Origin: Aedes albopictus
Taxonomy: Eukaryota > Arthropoda > Insecta > Diptera > Culicidae
DNA: 64,000 nt
Reading direction: 5' to 3'
Assembly: GCF_035046485.1 (NCBI RefSeq)
Contig: NC_085138.1
Coordinates: 59,873,254-59,937,253, forward strand
The notes beneath the pieces are model-generated. The model was not told the DNA's origin, searched no databases, and saw only the letters and a program-made list of their open reading frames with translations. The first letter of the stretch is position 1. The number at the start of each line of letters is the position of its first letter. Positions 34,350-45,129 of the stretch are shown piece after piece. Made by a program: the position numbers and the translations under genes.

Positions 34350-34774
34350 AGTATGTACCGCCTCTAAAACCTCCATGAAATTCACATGGGAGCTTCTGAA
34401 GCACCCTAAAGCCCCTCTGGAATCTCCTGAAACGCATTGAGACGCTTTGAAACGCCTTTGAAATCCCAATGAAACCTCCGTACAATTCACCTGCGAGCCT
34501 CTGATGGCCCCATAAACTCCATCCAAACTTCCTGAAACGCCCTGAAAAGCATTGAAACGCCTTGAAACGTTCTGAAATGCCTCTAAAACCCTCATGAATC
34601 CTCCGTGAAATTCACCAGCTTTTGAAACTCCCTAAAACCCCTTGGAACCCTCATTAAACGCCCTGAAATGTCTTGGGACGCTTTGGAACGCCTCTGAAAG
34701 CCCAATGAAACATCTCTGCGAAACCTCTGTGATAACCTCCAAAGCCTCCTAAAACATCTTTCAGACGTCCTAAA
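34350..34774. repeat. GAAACGCCCTGAAA-type low-complexity array, cut by the gap
   Basis: Irregular repeats of CCCTGAAACGCCTTGAAACG and CCTCTGAAAGCCC run into the N gap. It is the same class and strand sense as 43550-44090. ORFs through it and the gap are meaningless. Confidence 0.65.
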
Positions 34775-35274
34775 NNNNNNNNNNNNNNNNNNNNNNNNNN
34801 NNNNNNNNNNNNNNNNNNNNNNNNNNNNNNNNNNNNNNNNNNNNNNNNNNNNNNNNNNNNNNNNNNNNNNNNNNNNNNNNNNNNNNNNNNNNNNNNNNNN
34901 NNNNNNNNNNNNNNNNNNNNNNNNNNNNNNNNNNNNNNNNNNNNNNNNNNNNNNNNNNNNNNNNNNNNNNNNNNNNNNNNNNNNNNNNNNNNNNNNNNNN
35001 NNNNNNNNNNNNNNNNNNNNNNNNNNNNNNNNNNNNNNNNNNNNNNNNNNNNNNNNNNNNNNNNNNNNNNNNNNNNNNNNNNNNNNNNNNNNNNNNNNNN
35101 NNNNNNNNNNNNNNNNNNNNNNNNNNNNNNNNNNNNNNNNNNNNNNNNNNNNNNNNNNNNNNNNNNNNNNNNNNNNNNNNNNNNNNNNNNNNNNNNNNNN
35201 NNNNNNNNNNNNNNNNNNNNNNNNNNNNNNNNNNNNNNNNNNNNNNNNNNNNNNNNNNNNNNNNNNNNNNNNNN
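34775..35274. other. Assembly gap (500 N)
   Basis: Exactly 500 N, a conventional scaffold gap, entered from the left through a repeat array. The true length is unknown. Confidence 0.98.
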
Positions 35275-38200
35275 AATGTTGGGCAAAGTCTTCCGAAGTG
35301 ACACAAAAATATAAAAACTCCGAGTTTATAATGTGCAATCTGCCGTAATAATTTCTATCAATCGATAACTGTCCGAAATAATACTGCAAGACCGTCTGCT
35401 ATAACTGCTGTCATCAATTTTTACCGCATCCACTTCCCTCGTCTCCCTGTTTATGATTCCCCCAGTGGGGATCTCTCCAGATCCCCTTGCAATTTGCCGC
35501 TCATCGTCACCAAACACGATTTTTTATTGTCACAGCAGCCAGCATCGCCGGCCTGCCTGCCTGCCCGCCTATTTACGTGGCAGAGCTTGAAGCTCAAACG
35601 CTGGCCTGATAGCCTTTTAATGATCTAATGTAACTAAATTTCGTTGTGCTCTATTCGTTTCGCAGGAGAGGGGAATCAACTCTGCTGGCACTGTGCAACC
35701 GAAACGGCGCGCACGATGTCGCGAGCTGTCAAGCAATCAATTCTCGCTTGCCACTTTTACTCGCCAGCCATCAGCCAGCCCCCCTACGACTCGACGACGG
35801 AGACTAATCTAATCTGGAGCGGATTACTCTTTCTCGATGGCGGCGCTTGCTTTTTTCCATCCTATAAACTTTATGGTTTTTGTCAGCAGAAATATCTATA
35901 CATACTCTGGCGTGGTGTTTGATGTGATTGTCGGTGCGCAAACGATGTGCATTATGGGCAACTAGGCGCGGCGCCTCGCACGCGTGTGCCTACGTCAAGT
36001 GGGTGTGTGTGTAATTCGATTCGAAATGGGGGTGGATGACGATAAGGATGGCGCTAACAGAAGATTTACGGAGCTTATTTCGTCGATCATGGCCTATTAA
36101 TTTGGATTATAGGTGGATTTCTGTCGAATGGTTGGACGGATTTGGGGACAGTGGTGATGGAAGACTTAATTTGAGTGCTACGGAAGCTTTCGGCATTACA
36201 TCTGGTGAACATGAATGTAATGTGGGATGTATATGATGTAAACATGTATGTACGACTTGGAAAAAATACTATGTATTCCGCATTTCTCGGAAGACACCTA
36301 CATTTCTTTAGCACCATCATGAGCATTGGTAATGTTCACACCAAATGATATCTGTAAAAAGCACTCATAAAACTGGTGGTCATGTCATTAGCTTGGATAT
36401 GCTCTTGTATAATCTAGAGAACTTTTCAAAGTAAATCATTAAAAACTGCAATAATAATCCAAATATGTCACTACTCAAAGAGATAAAAACCCTCAGAAAA
36501 TACTGAACCCTCTCCAAATTTGCTAGTTTCAACGCACATTCCAATATGTGATCAGCAAATGCACATACTTGCAAACTTTTGCCATAACGTTCATACGTTT
36601 TTAATTGCCTCTCATCGATGCCAAAACGGCTCTGACAACAACTTTTATGGAGCAACGTAAAAGCGCATGCAGAACTGGTGGCACCAAATAGCAGCACCAT
36701 TCCGAAACGTTGTCGTCGTCATCGCCGTTGTCCCCGTACTCTGGTATGCTGCTTGCACACGACCATATTACCCTCCCGAAAAGAGACCGTGCCAAACATT
36801 ACACGCAAATCGGTATTCACGAGATATGCACCGTGCGGTCGTAAAATGCATCCTCCAAAACTCCAATCCTCGCGTGGCGCGCGCGGTTATCGTCAGTCAT
36901 TGCAGACCGCGTTGCACAGATTGTAGGAAAAATGTGGCACAGCAGTATGGTGTGCAGCGGTGGTGCAGCGTAGGTACCTACTCTACATATCGAACCCAAT
37001 CGCGTATAATGGGGTCGGGGCTGACGTTGGCGGTGCACAGTGGCCGGAGACTGGGGAAATCCTTGAAATAGAAGATTTGTTTAATTTCGTTCGACTTTTG
37101 CCAGGAGAGGCCCAACTGTGTCACGGGTTATTAAAAGCCAAAAGTGCAATCGGCAATCACTTTGGCAACCGACAACTCAGACAGATAGGGGGCGCATATG
37201 AACTTTATGTGTGCTTTATGCTCTACTCTCCCCCTTTCGTGGTCTTTGCGACGAAACAGCCGGGTTGTTTAGATTGGCAACTAGACTACTGATAGCGATG
37301 CAGAGATTTGATGGCACCTAAATGCAAATATAGAGAGCAGTAGCGAAGTTAACTGCATGGGTCAGGATAAGCCGCACGTATCGGTCTCTGTCTCGGCAGC
37401 ATGGAACAGGTGGATTGAACGATACTGTTGCTCTTAGTTGGCTAACCGCAAAACGATGATCGGTCCTCTTCGCTTCATTGAGGGCCATATTGCACAAATG
37501 ATTGAGCGCAGAAATGTGCATCAAATGTGAATGCAGTCGCGTGGTTCAATCCGTGTAACATATGTGGCAACGACGGGATGGAAAAAGAGAGACATCGGAT
37601 TGCGGTGAGGCATAAGCATGAAATGCATTTGGTGCGGTTCAATGATGCCAGCAGTAAAATGTTGCACATGATGAGATATCATCTTCACGTGAATGAAATT
37701 GGATTTACAACCGTGCAGTATTGATTGGCTTTGATGACGGATGGATATTGAATGATTCCGGAGAATGTGGGTTTGGATGTGGTTTTCACAAATTTGGAAA
37801 TGAAATGCAGTATTACCGCATTGGTTTTATGGCTGGATGATCTCGATTATAATGCTTCAATTTTTATAACTTTAAAAACGATGCTCGGTGTCGAATTCAG
37901 AGAATGATAGCTGCAAGAATAGATATTTGGTTCATATGCTGATGCAATGTCCACACATTCAGAAAAATGGGTATGTATTGAATAAACAATTAATAACTTC
38001 CTCGTTACATGATATTGACTATTCTACGCCGAATAAAGCAATCTCTTCCACTGGTTTTGATCCTGGACCAATCGTTTCCAGTCACCTGAACGTTTAGAGT
38101 CTTTAGATTCTCCTGCAAACTGCAAAAAAAAAAAATGTGTGCGTAGGCCACCACATAGCAGACAGCCTTTTCCTGGGACTCTGCTAAATATGGTTTTGGC
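35275..38200. other. TE-poor island with weak candidate exon
   Basis: This balanced sequence has GC-rich parts (35540-36000, 36680-37060) and no repeat I recognise. At 35666 a CTATTCGTTTCGCAG acceptor is followed by 46 open codons in the phase left by RASSF8 exon 2, ending TAA at 35805-35807. The peptide (RGESTLLALCNRNGAHDVAS and on) has no known domain, and no coiled coil as RASSF8 would need, so I do not call it an exon. It may be retained host intronic sequence. Confidence 0.35.
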
Positions 38201-38203
38201 TTG

Positions 38204-38622
38204 TCATTTCTCTGGCATACGAGCTACGTGCCGAGCCCCCGACAGCCTGCCGTGCTTTATTCGCTTCACTAAATCCATCTCTTCATATACTTGGTACAAT
38301 TTGTTGTGCATGTGACGCCTGCAGACCACCGAGTATAGTTCGTATAACTTTCGTTCGAACGTCCACGATTTACGACCGTATAATGCGAATAGGAGAATCA
38401 GAGTCTTGTACAACGCGAGTTTTGTCTGCGTGTGCAGCCTACGGAACTTCATCTGGTTTCGGAGATCGAAATAGACCCCATTCGCAGCTGCAATCCTTCT
38501 TTTCACCTCGCAGGTAACATCATTGTCGCGCGTCACTAGAATACCAAGATAAACAACTTTTTCCTAGTACCACTTTGTCACCACTGTCACGGCCGAACCA
38601 ACGTTGATTACCAGCAATCATG
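38204..38622 (-). pseudogene. RTE-type retrotransposon, RT C-terminal end
   Basis: The minus strand reads VTRDNDVTCEVKRRIAAANG, LHTQTKLALYKTLILLFALY and near the end VKRIKHGRLSGARHVARMPE. This is the thumb/C-terminal domain of mosquito RTE elements (family pattern LALYKTLILPVALYG and GRLRWAGHVARM). It continues the RT seen beyond the MITE at 38625-39113. Confidence 0.75.
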
Positions 38623-38624
38623 TA

Positions 38625-39113
38625 GGCTCAGTGTACCAGTTATGGCTATAGTACCTCAAATTCGCCATAGTTGATTTTCAACCTGTAAAGATACAAATCA
38701 ACAAAAAATAATAGTGAACAACAGATCACGATCACAAAAGATGATTGCAATCATTCAAACTTCACAATTTGCTCAAATTATGGTAGAAATAAATCATTTT
38801 CCTTAACTTTTCGGCCTCCTTGCACCCTATTTCGCCATAGTGTACCAGTTATGGCAAATCGCATAAGGAATGCATGTAAATAGTGCGAAGTGGAACCCAA
38901 ATTAACAAATGTGTCCATAACTGGTACACGGTTCCTATCATTGGCACACGCCGTAATAAATACTAAAAGTAGTTTTGGCTCCATTTTTATACTTTTCCTG
39001 TAAAGTTTGAAAACTAATCAATCATTTAACTTATTGTTTACATTCATCGATCTTCTTCTTATTTTTGTAGAAATAGTTTTTCTTAGGTGGTGCGATAACT
39101 GGTACAGGCACCC
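38625..39113. mobile_element. MITE with TGTACCAGTTAT inverted ends, nested in RTE
   Basis: The left end GGCTCAGTGTACCAGTTATG and the right end (inverse CATAACTGG/GATAACTGGTACAGGCACC) are flanked by TA on both sides. The TACCAGTTATGGC motif recurs inside, near 38840 and inverted near 38915. The RT reading frame resumes on both sides, so the MITE inserted into the retrotransposon. Confidence 0.8.
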
Positions 39114-39114
39114 T

Positions 39115-40250
39115 ACTTGGTCTTTGTGGTGTTAATTGTAAGTCCAATCCTCGTAGCCTCCCTCTTAAAAGATAAAAACGCCTCTTCCACTGCCAGATGG
39201 TCGATCCGATGATGTCGGTTGCGTTCGTGAAGCCCAGGAGCATATAGGTACGACCGCATGACAATGGTTCCGTAATTTTGCACTCCAGCTCTTATTATCG
39301 CTTCTTCCAGTGCAATGTTGTAGGTTCAGAAGTGTGTAAGTTCGAAAGAGCATCGCCCTACTTCAGTCCGTCTAAAGTGACGAATGATGTCAAAACTTCA
39401 TCCGCAACCCTTACCGTCAGGCATCGGACGAATCAATCTAATCAGCTTCGCCGGAAAACCATGTCCGATCATAATCTACCATAGCTGGTTCTCTTCACTA
39501 AATCGTACGCCGCCCTTGAAACAATAAACAGATGATGAACCTGTAAGTTGCACTTCCGATATTGATAATTTGCCGCAGGGTGAACATTTGATTCGTCAGT
39601 GATCAGCTCTCATGAAAGCGCCCCTGATATTCACCGACGAAAAAATTCTCAATTGGTCTCAGCCTGTTAAATAGAATCCGGGACAAAATCTTGTACGCTG
39701 AATTGAGATGTGTTATTCAGTTATTCCATTCAACGAACTAGCAGTTCTTCAGCCCTCTTATGGCAGTCTTGACCTCGTCCAGCGTTGGAGGTTCCACAGC
39801 CTGTCCGTCATCATCGATTCAAATTGTGTATATAGCTCTTCCACCGTTCTACAATTCCGTTCAACATTTCCAGTGCTCCAATTCCGTTCAACAATTCCTC
39901 GAAAAGCTCTCTCCTCCTGGTAGCCACCATTGTTTTATTTGTCAGCAAGTTTCTACCACGGTCGTTGCACGTGACGGGGAAGGCGCTGTTTTTCCACACA
40001 GCATTGGCAGTTTCATCAAACCTCCGCATATCATCCTGTACCATACTTTCTTGCGCCTGAACAATCGCTTCCTGCTCTGCCGACACCAGCATCCAGTTTC
40101 TAACAACATGTTTCACGTCCGTGTATGTTTTAGCAGTGTGTAGCATCTCCCGCGCTGCCGCATTCATCGCTGCGTGGATAGACTCCCTCAGAGTGTTGAG
40201 ATTATCGTCACAGAGAAACAAACGTCACACTCTTATCGCTTCTCATCAAT
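39115..40250 (-). pseudogene. RTE-type retrotransposon, linker and RT domain (broken)
   Basis: At 40221-39811 the minus frame AAREMLHTAKTYTDVKHVVR, WFDETANAVWK-like and NLLTNKTMVATRRRELFEEL matches the linker between endonuclease and RT. At about 39170-39115 REATRIGLTINTTKTK is the segment after the RT catalytic motifs. The intervening RT is scrambled by frameshifts and I could not find an intact catalytic Asp pair. Confidence 0.65.
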
Positions 40251-40442
40251 CACCTTTTTAACGGTTTATTCAAATATCCAGTAGTTGGTCAATTCACCAC
40301 TCACGGCGCTGGCATCGTTTTTGCTCCTGTTTGACGATTGCTCGCTATCACCACCTAATGGTGGCCTGGCTAAACACAGTACGTTTAGCATTGAGCGATT
40401 ACGTTTTCGTGACGATGTTTTTTAATGAATTTTGTTCTAAGT

Positions 40443-40702
40443 TTTTCTTCTTCTTCTTTGTGGCTCTACGTCCGCACTGGGACTTGGCCTGCCTCGCTTC
40501 AACTTAGTGTTCCTTAAGCACTTCCACAGTTATTAATTGAAGGGCTCTTTGCCTGCCATTGCATGAATTTGTATATCGTGAGGCAAGTACAATGATACTC
40601 GATGCCCAGCGAGTCGGAAAAATTTTCCCGACCGGAGCGGGAATCGAACCCGCCGTCTCCGGATTGGCGATTCTTAGCCTTAACCACTAGGCTAACTGGA
40701 GA
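40443..40702 (-). mobile_element. Feilai-like SINE with 9 bp target duplication
   Basis: This minus-strand copy is flanked by perfect GTTCTAAGT repeats (40434-40442 and 40703-40711). Reverse A and B boxes are intact (CCACTAGGCTAA, GGAATCGAACCC). The tail is GAAGAAGAAAA. It is inserted in the RTE remnant. Confidence 0.9.
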
Positions 40703-40849
40703 GTTCTAAGTGTTACGTATTTTTATTATTATTATCTTTATTAAATAACGAGATTTTCAGCCCAGGGCTGGTTCATCTCGGAGTATTACGTATGTTTATC
40801 TGTGTTATCGTTCTCGTTGATCTCACTTATTCGTTCTTTCAGCTTCTGG

Positions 40850-41380
40850 TGATAGTCAGCTACTATGCCGTCTACTGTAAAACACTGGATGTTGAAAGGC
40901 TTCGATCGCCGGTCCCTAGATTCCGACACAATTTGATAACCGAGCTCAAATCTTCCAAACCATGAGATAGTGATCTAAGGCATAACAAATTCTAACACCA
41001 ATAACGTCCAAGAAATGTCGGTCATCTACCAGCACATGGTCAATTTGGTTGTAAATTTCACCATTTGGGTGCCCCCAAGTGTACTTGCCTGCAAAGTTGG
41101 TGCTACTAATGGCCATCGTCCTGGTAGCAGCCAAGTTGGCTATTCTAAGGCCGCTGTCAATAGTGACGGAGTTAAGGCTCTCCTTACCGATGATTCAGTG
41201 ACCTGCGCGTTCGCGTCACCGATGGCAATTTCAACGCCGGTCTTTCAGGCATTCTCCATAAGTCTTGTCAGGAGTCAGGAAATTAGTAAAACCATCCCTC
41301 ACTTCATCGGTTTCGTCGTTGGTTGGCTCAAAGATATCGATCAGGCTGTAGCTCATCCGTTATATATCCTCAAAATATAT
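40850..41380 (-). pseudogene. RTE-type endonuclease, C-terminal half
   Basis: The minus strand reads NGEIYNQIDHVLVDDRHFLD preceded by ATRTMAISSTNFAGKYTWGH. IDHVL is the conserved C-terminal motif of APE-type endonucleases, followed by the DH of the active site (CYALDHYLMV). Upstream, IFEPTNDETDEV and IGDAN-like segments are in other frames. Stops and frameshifts make it a pseudogene. Confidence 0.75.
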
Positions 41381-41459
41381 ATTTGCATGCATGAAACTTC
41401 TGTGGAGAACATAAGATTATTTCGAGTTTATGTGACTCATAGAAGTCCCACATAAGCAA

Positions 41460-42590
41460 AAACATGTATTTACAGTTCGTTTTCAGTTCATTGAACCCAA
41501 GGACTGACTGAAGTCATCCCAGTTACTCAGGAATCCTGTTGAGTAAGTCTTGGGTAAGTTTTTTTTGCGTAAAAATGACTCTAATTGTTGTCCATCTACG
41601 GTTCTCTGAAGTCAAGACCTGACTGCAGTCAGGTTGCCAAAATGTCTGCTTTTATCGTTGATTATACAAAAGTTGTCCACTTTTTTAAGTATTGGTGCCA
41701 TAAACGAGTGATGAATAGAATAGAAAATAGTGCGTGAGAATTAATCACCCATGTTCTGTAAGAGACGATCTATCGAGATATCCAAGAATTATCAAGACTA
41801 TGGTAAGAAGTCAACAGGTGTTCTGAGGATGGCTGTAGACGTATGAGGTCAACAAACGAGCTATACCTCGTGTTTTAAAGCATTCAAATCAAGAACAGGC
41901 ACTGTTGAAAATGCTTTGACATCCATGTGCACAACAGAACATGTGCACATGTTCTGTTGTGCACATGGATGTCAAAGCATTTTCAACAGTGTAATTTCCC
42001 ACATGGCTTGGTCAGCCAAAGCAAAATCAAGAAATTGACACAAGAACAGGCGTTAATGTAGGATTCGATAGTTCGGAAATGTTGAATATCCCGAGAACTC
42101 AAAGAAAGCACCTTGGAAACTCAAAACTGATAGCAACATTAATAATCATACAGCAACTAAACATGCATACTTTCACTAAAGTACTTAGTTTATGAAAGAG
42201 GTTTGAGGGTGCAAATCGTACTTGGTAATTTTTACACCAGAGCTGACCCAGTGACCCACCGGCCTTACTCCGTCCAGAAGTCCAAACAAAGTGTTCATCC
42301 TTCATATTTTCAAAACTATTAGGGAATTTGCGAGTTGATGTTTCAAATTTGGTGAAATACGGTATATTTTTTTTTAATTTACAATAATTGTCATCTGGTA
42401 TTAAAAAGGTTAAATAATTTGCCTAAAATCCTCAATACGCTAGAACCCTTTTTTATGCTGGTTGATATTATGCATAATTTTTTAAGCCCTGCATGAAAGA
42501 GGGAGAGTTTCTAAGAATCAACATTGTGAATAAGAAAATGTATAACTATTGAAACGGCGACCAAAGAGTGTTTATTGAGGAGAGCAAAAG
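41460..42590. other. Inserted sequence within the RTE remnant; perfect palindrome
   Basis: This is foreign to the RTE frame. The recognisable item is the 92 bp palindrome at 41900-41991, listed separately. The rest shows no gene. Confidence 0.4.
41900..41991. repeat. Perfect 92 bp palindrome, no spacer
   Basis: Arms of 46 bp, CACTGTTGAAAATGCTTTGA... and exact inverse ...TCAAAGCATTTTCAACAGTG, meet at CATGTG|CACATG (between 41945 and 41946). I found no mismatch. It would extrude as a cruciform or hairpin. Confidence 0.9.
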
Positions 42591-42959
42591 GAAGTTGCAG
42601 GGGCATTTCAGAAGGTCTGAAGGGGTTTCAGCGAGGTGTCAGGACATCTCAGGGTTATTTCCAGTAGTCTGCGAGTGTTTTAGAAGGCATTGCAAAGAGT
42701 TTCAAAGGATTTTCGGCGGGTTTTGAAGGTGTTACAGGTAAGTTTTTAGGAATTTTGGAGGTCCCAGGTGTGTTGCATGAGGTCCGAGGGGTCTTAGGGT
42801 GATTTCAGAGTCAGTTCAGGAACTTACTTTCTTACTTTCAGTCCTGGGCACCCACGGTGGTGCAGGGGGCGCAAAGGGCCATCCTGGGCGATTGCCAGTC
42901 ATCGGATTGACCTGTGGCCAGGTCAAATTTCGGAGGCTTTGTGGAAGTTTCACAGGATT

Positions 42960-43131
42960 TTCATAGATATACTGGAATTACTTGTAATTAGAAGGCACAG
43001 AATGTTGTCAATTGACAAATTGAGAGATGAAGTTTTTGAAAAATCACGTTCTGGTGGGATTCGAACCCACGACTCCGTATTCGCTATATCGGCGCTTCAG
43101 CCAGCTAAGCCACAGAGCACGTAACGATTCT
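42960..43131 (-). mobile_element. tRNA-like SINE (left partner)
   Basis: The minus strand has A box TGGCTTAGCTGGCTGAAGCG, B box GGTTCGAATCCCACC and a good T arm (GTGGG/CCCAC). The acceptor and anticodon stems have mismatches and no clean cloverleaf forms, so it is called a SINE head rather than a tRNA gene. A conserved body follows ending near TTACAAGTAATTCCAGTAT. Confidence 0.6.
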
Positions 43132-43319
43132 GGAGAATAGAAAGCTCAACTGACTCCGAAACTACACCATGAACACCCCTTTTTTAACAAATCCATCTCT
43201 CTTTCGGCTTAGATGCCAATCAACAACAAACTCGCGTTTATGCCCAGAGCCCACTAATACAAGTGAGAGCCAATTGTTTTTATGAAGCCGGGACTTACCA
43301 CATGCTATTCCACATAATC

Positions 43320-43490
43320 GTTACATGTTCTGCGGCTTATTTGGTTAAAGTGCCAGTCTAGCGAATACGAAGTCGTGGGCTCGAATCCCACCAAACGCGA
43401 TTTTTTTTCACGAAATCTCTCAATTTGTCATTTTGCAACATTCTGGGCCTTCTAATTACAAGTTATTACAGTATGTTTCAGATATACCAG
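43320..43490 (+). mobile_element. tRNA-like SINE (right partner)
   Basis: The plus strand has CGGCTTATTTGGTTAAAGTG and GGGCTCGAATCCCACC, then TCTCAATTTGTCATTTT and CCTTCTAATTACAAGTTATT. It is an inverted, diverged copy of 42960-43131. Confidence 0.6.
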
Positions 43491-44159
43491 CAAATATGGC
43501 AAATGACAGCAAAGGGCAATAAATGTCATTGATTTTTAGAGACCGTATCACAAAAACTTTTGAAACGTCTCAGAAATACCCTTTGATTTAAAGAAGTTCT
43601 TGAAAACTCCTTGATACGACCCTGACCTGAAATGCCTTGAAACCCCTCTAAAAGCTCCGTAATACCATTGGAATCATCATAATCAATTTAAAATGCCTCT
43701 TAAAGCCCTTAAAACATCCCAAATAGGCTCCACAAACTCTTTGAAACGAACCTGCAAACCCCTTGAAAATTCCCTGATATGCTATCAAACGCTCCCAAAC
43801 CTATGGGAACGCTCTTCAAAGGTTTGTGAAACCCCCTGAAACTCTATGAAATGCTTTGAAAAGCCCCTGAAACCTCTTACAACGCCCTTCATAGGCTCCT
43901 GAGACCCCCTAAACTGCCCTTAAATCCCCTTGAAACGTCCCTGAAACCCCCTAATACTTTGAAATGCCCCTGAATTTCCTGTAATCCCAATAAAACGCCA
44001 ACGAACCCCGACTTAAAGCCCTGAAAACCTTAAACAACCCCCTGTAGGCCCTGAAGCCCTTTGGAACCCCCTTTCTTGCGCTCTCTATAAACATTTTGGA
44101 AACCATCTTGGCCTCACCTTAAAGCTCAGGAGCAAGACCTGTGCTCGCGAACTAGATAC

Positions 44160-44740
44160 CCTCCTCAAAGCCCTAACTTAATGCATGCAAAAATTTCTCT
44201 CTTTTCATGCCTTTTCAATGTATGCATCCTAAGCCAATGATATAAAAAGAAGTTCCAGTGTACACAGCTCTGCTCGTTGATCGGCTTACACCGCATAGCT
44301 CGCTCCATCTGCTTCCCGATCTCTATGACCCCATGTTCTGTCCTATCGCAGTCGCCGAGGTAGATATTATATTTGAACGATATATTGGCGACAGGATCAA
44401 CAGTCTTGACTTCACGTTCACCAGATTTGGTCCAACGCACTTTCTGAATAGCAACCACGCACACATCAACTTTATAAAATACAAAAGCCAAAAGGCACAC
44501 TAGTCTTTATTCATTTAAGGTCCTATCGTTCCAGATACCGAGTTGCCAATCATAGATCACCTTAGGTATATCTGGCTCGAAGCAACGTTTTTTGTTCAGC
44601 CGCTGGATGCCAGAACAGACGCTGCTTGAGCCGCACCTTCTTGGTAAACTGACGATCGGCGTACACCTCCTCAATATAGTTGAAGTCAGAAGGACGACAG
44701 TGCCCAGGCTGCACTACCAACGAAGCACGCAACTCTCGTT
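44160..44740 (-). pseudogene. RTE-type element, 5' end and endonuclease N-terminal half
   Basis: At about 44560 the minus frame QLGIWNDRTLK matches the start of an APE endonuclease (GTWNVRTL in the family). It continues VDVCVVAIQKVRWTKSGERE (QEVRW motif, catalytic Glu position changed to Lys in QKVRW) and VDPVANISFKYNIYLGDCDR. It is separated from its C-terminal half (40850-41380) by the inserted 41.46-44.09 kb block. Confidence 0.75.
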
Positions 44741-44847
44741 AGAGCAAGTTAAACTGTTATGTATCAAATGAAATTCGTTCATTTGGAAATCTTTATACTC
44801 TCACTGGAATAGTTTACATATGTACATTTATTTACACTACATAATAA

Positions 44848-45122
44848 TTAAGATAACACGCCACATACTCGATTCATGGCTGCCACTCTTCTTTCTCGAT
44901 CACGCCCAATGCTCGCCAGATCACGCTCCACCTGGTTTGCACATCGTGCTTTCTGCGCTCCACACCTTTTTGTGCCAACCGGATCAGTACAACGAACATC
45001 AATTTTGAAGGGTTGTTGTGAGGCAATCTTGCAACATGCCCTGCCCACCATATCCTTCTGACTTTGGCCCCCTTTATGATGCTGTGTTCATCGTAGAGTG
45101 CGACGAGCTCGTGGTTGCGCAT
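44848..45122 (-). pseudogene. Second RTE-type fragment, RT C-terminal end
   Basis: The minus strand reads MRNHELVALYDEHSIIKGAK then IWWAGHVARLPHNNPSK, and in another frame WRAAAMNR-like VAAMNR at the end. This is the same C-terminal domain as 38204-38622 but from a different copy. Confidence 0.75.
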
Positions 45123-45129
45123 CCGCCAA

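Larger units (their letters stand above)
42590..44090. repeat. Large inverted block: low-complexity arms around a tRNA-like pair
   Basis: The left arm 42590-42840 is the GGGGTTTCAG/AGGGCATTTCAG type. The right arm 43550-44090 is its inverse type (CTGAAACCCC, GAAACGCCC). Between them two tRNA-like heads point outward: minus at 42960-43131 and plus at 43320-43490. Their flanking bodies are also inverted copies (ATCTCTCAATTTGTCATTTT against AATTGACAAATTGAGAGAT). Nothing here codes. Confidence 0.6.

Noticed and set aside
34592..35389. Long minus-strand ORFs across the gap
   Set aside because: They consist mostly of N-derived X residues and have no meaning.
36667..37071. 134-codon plus-strand ORF with a hydrophobic start
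   Set aside because: The frame overlaps other equally long frames on both strands in GC-rich sequence; no domain or signal convincing enough.
43050..43120. Functional tRNA gene on the minus strand
   Set aside because: Good boxes and T arm, but acceptor and anticodon stems mismatch, and a diverged inverted copy with the same body lies nearby, so it is a SINE head.
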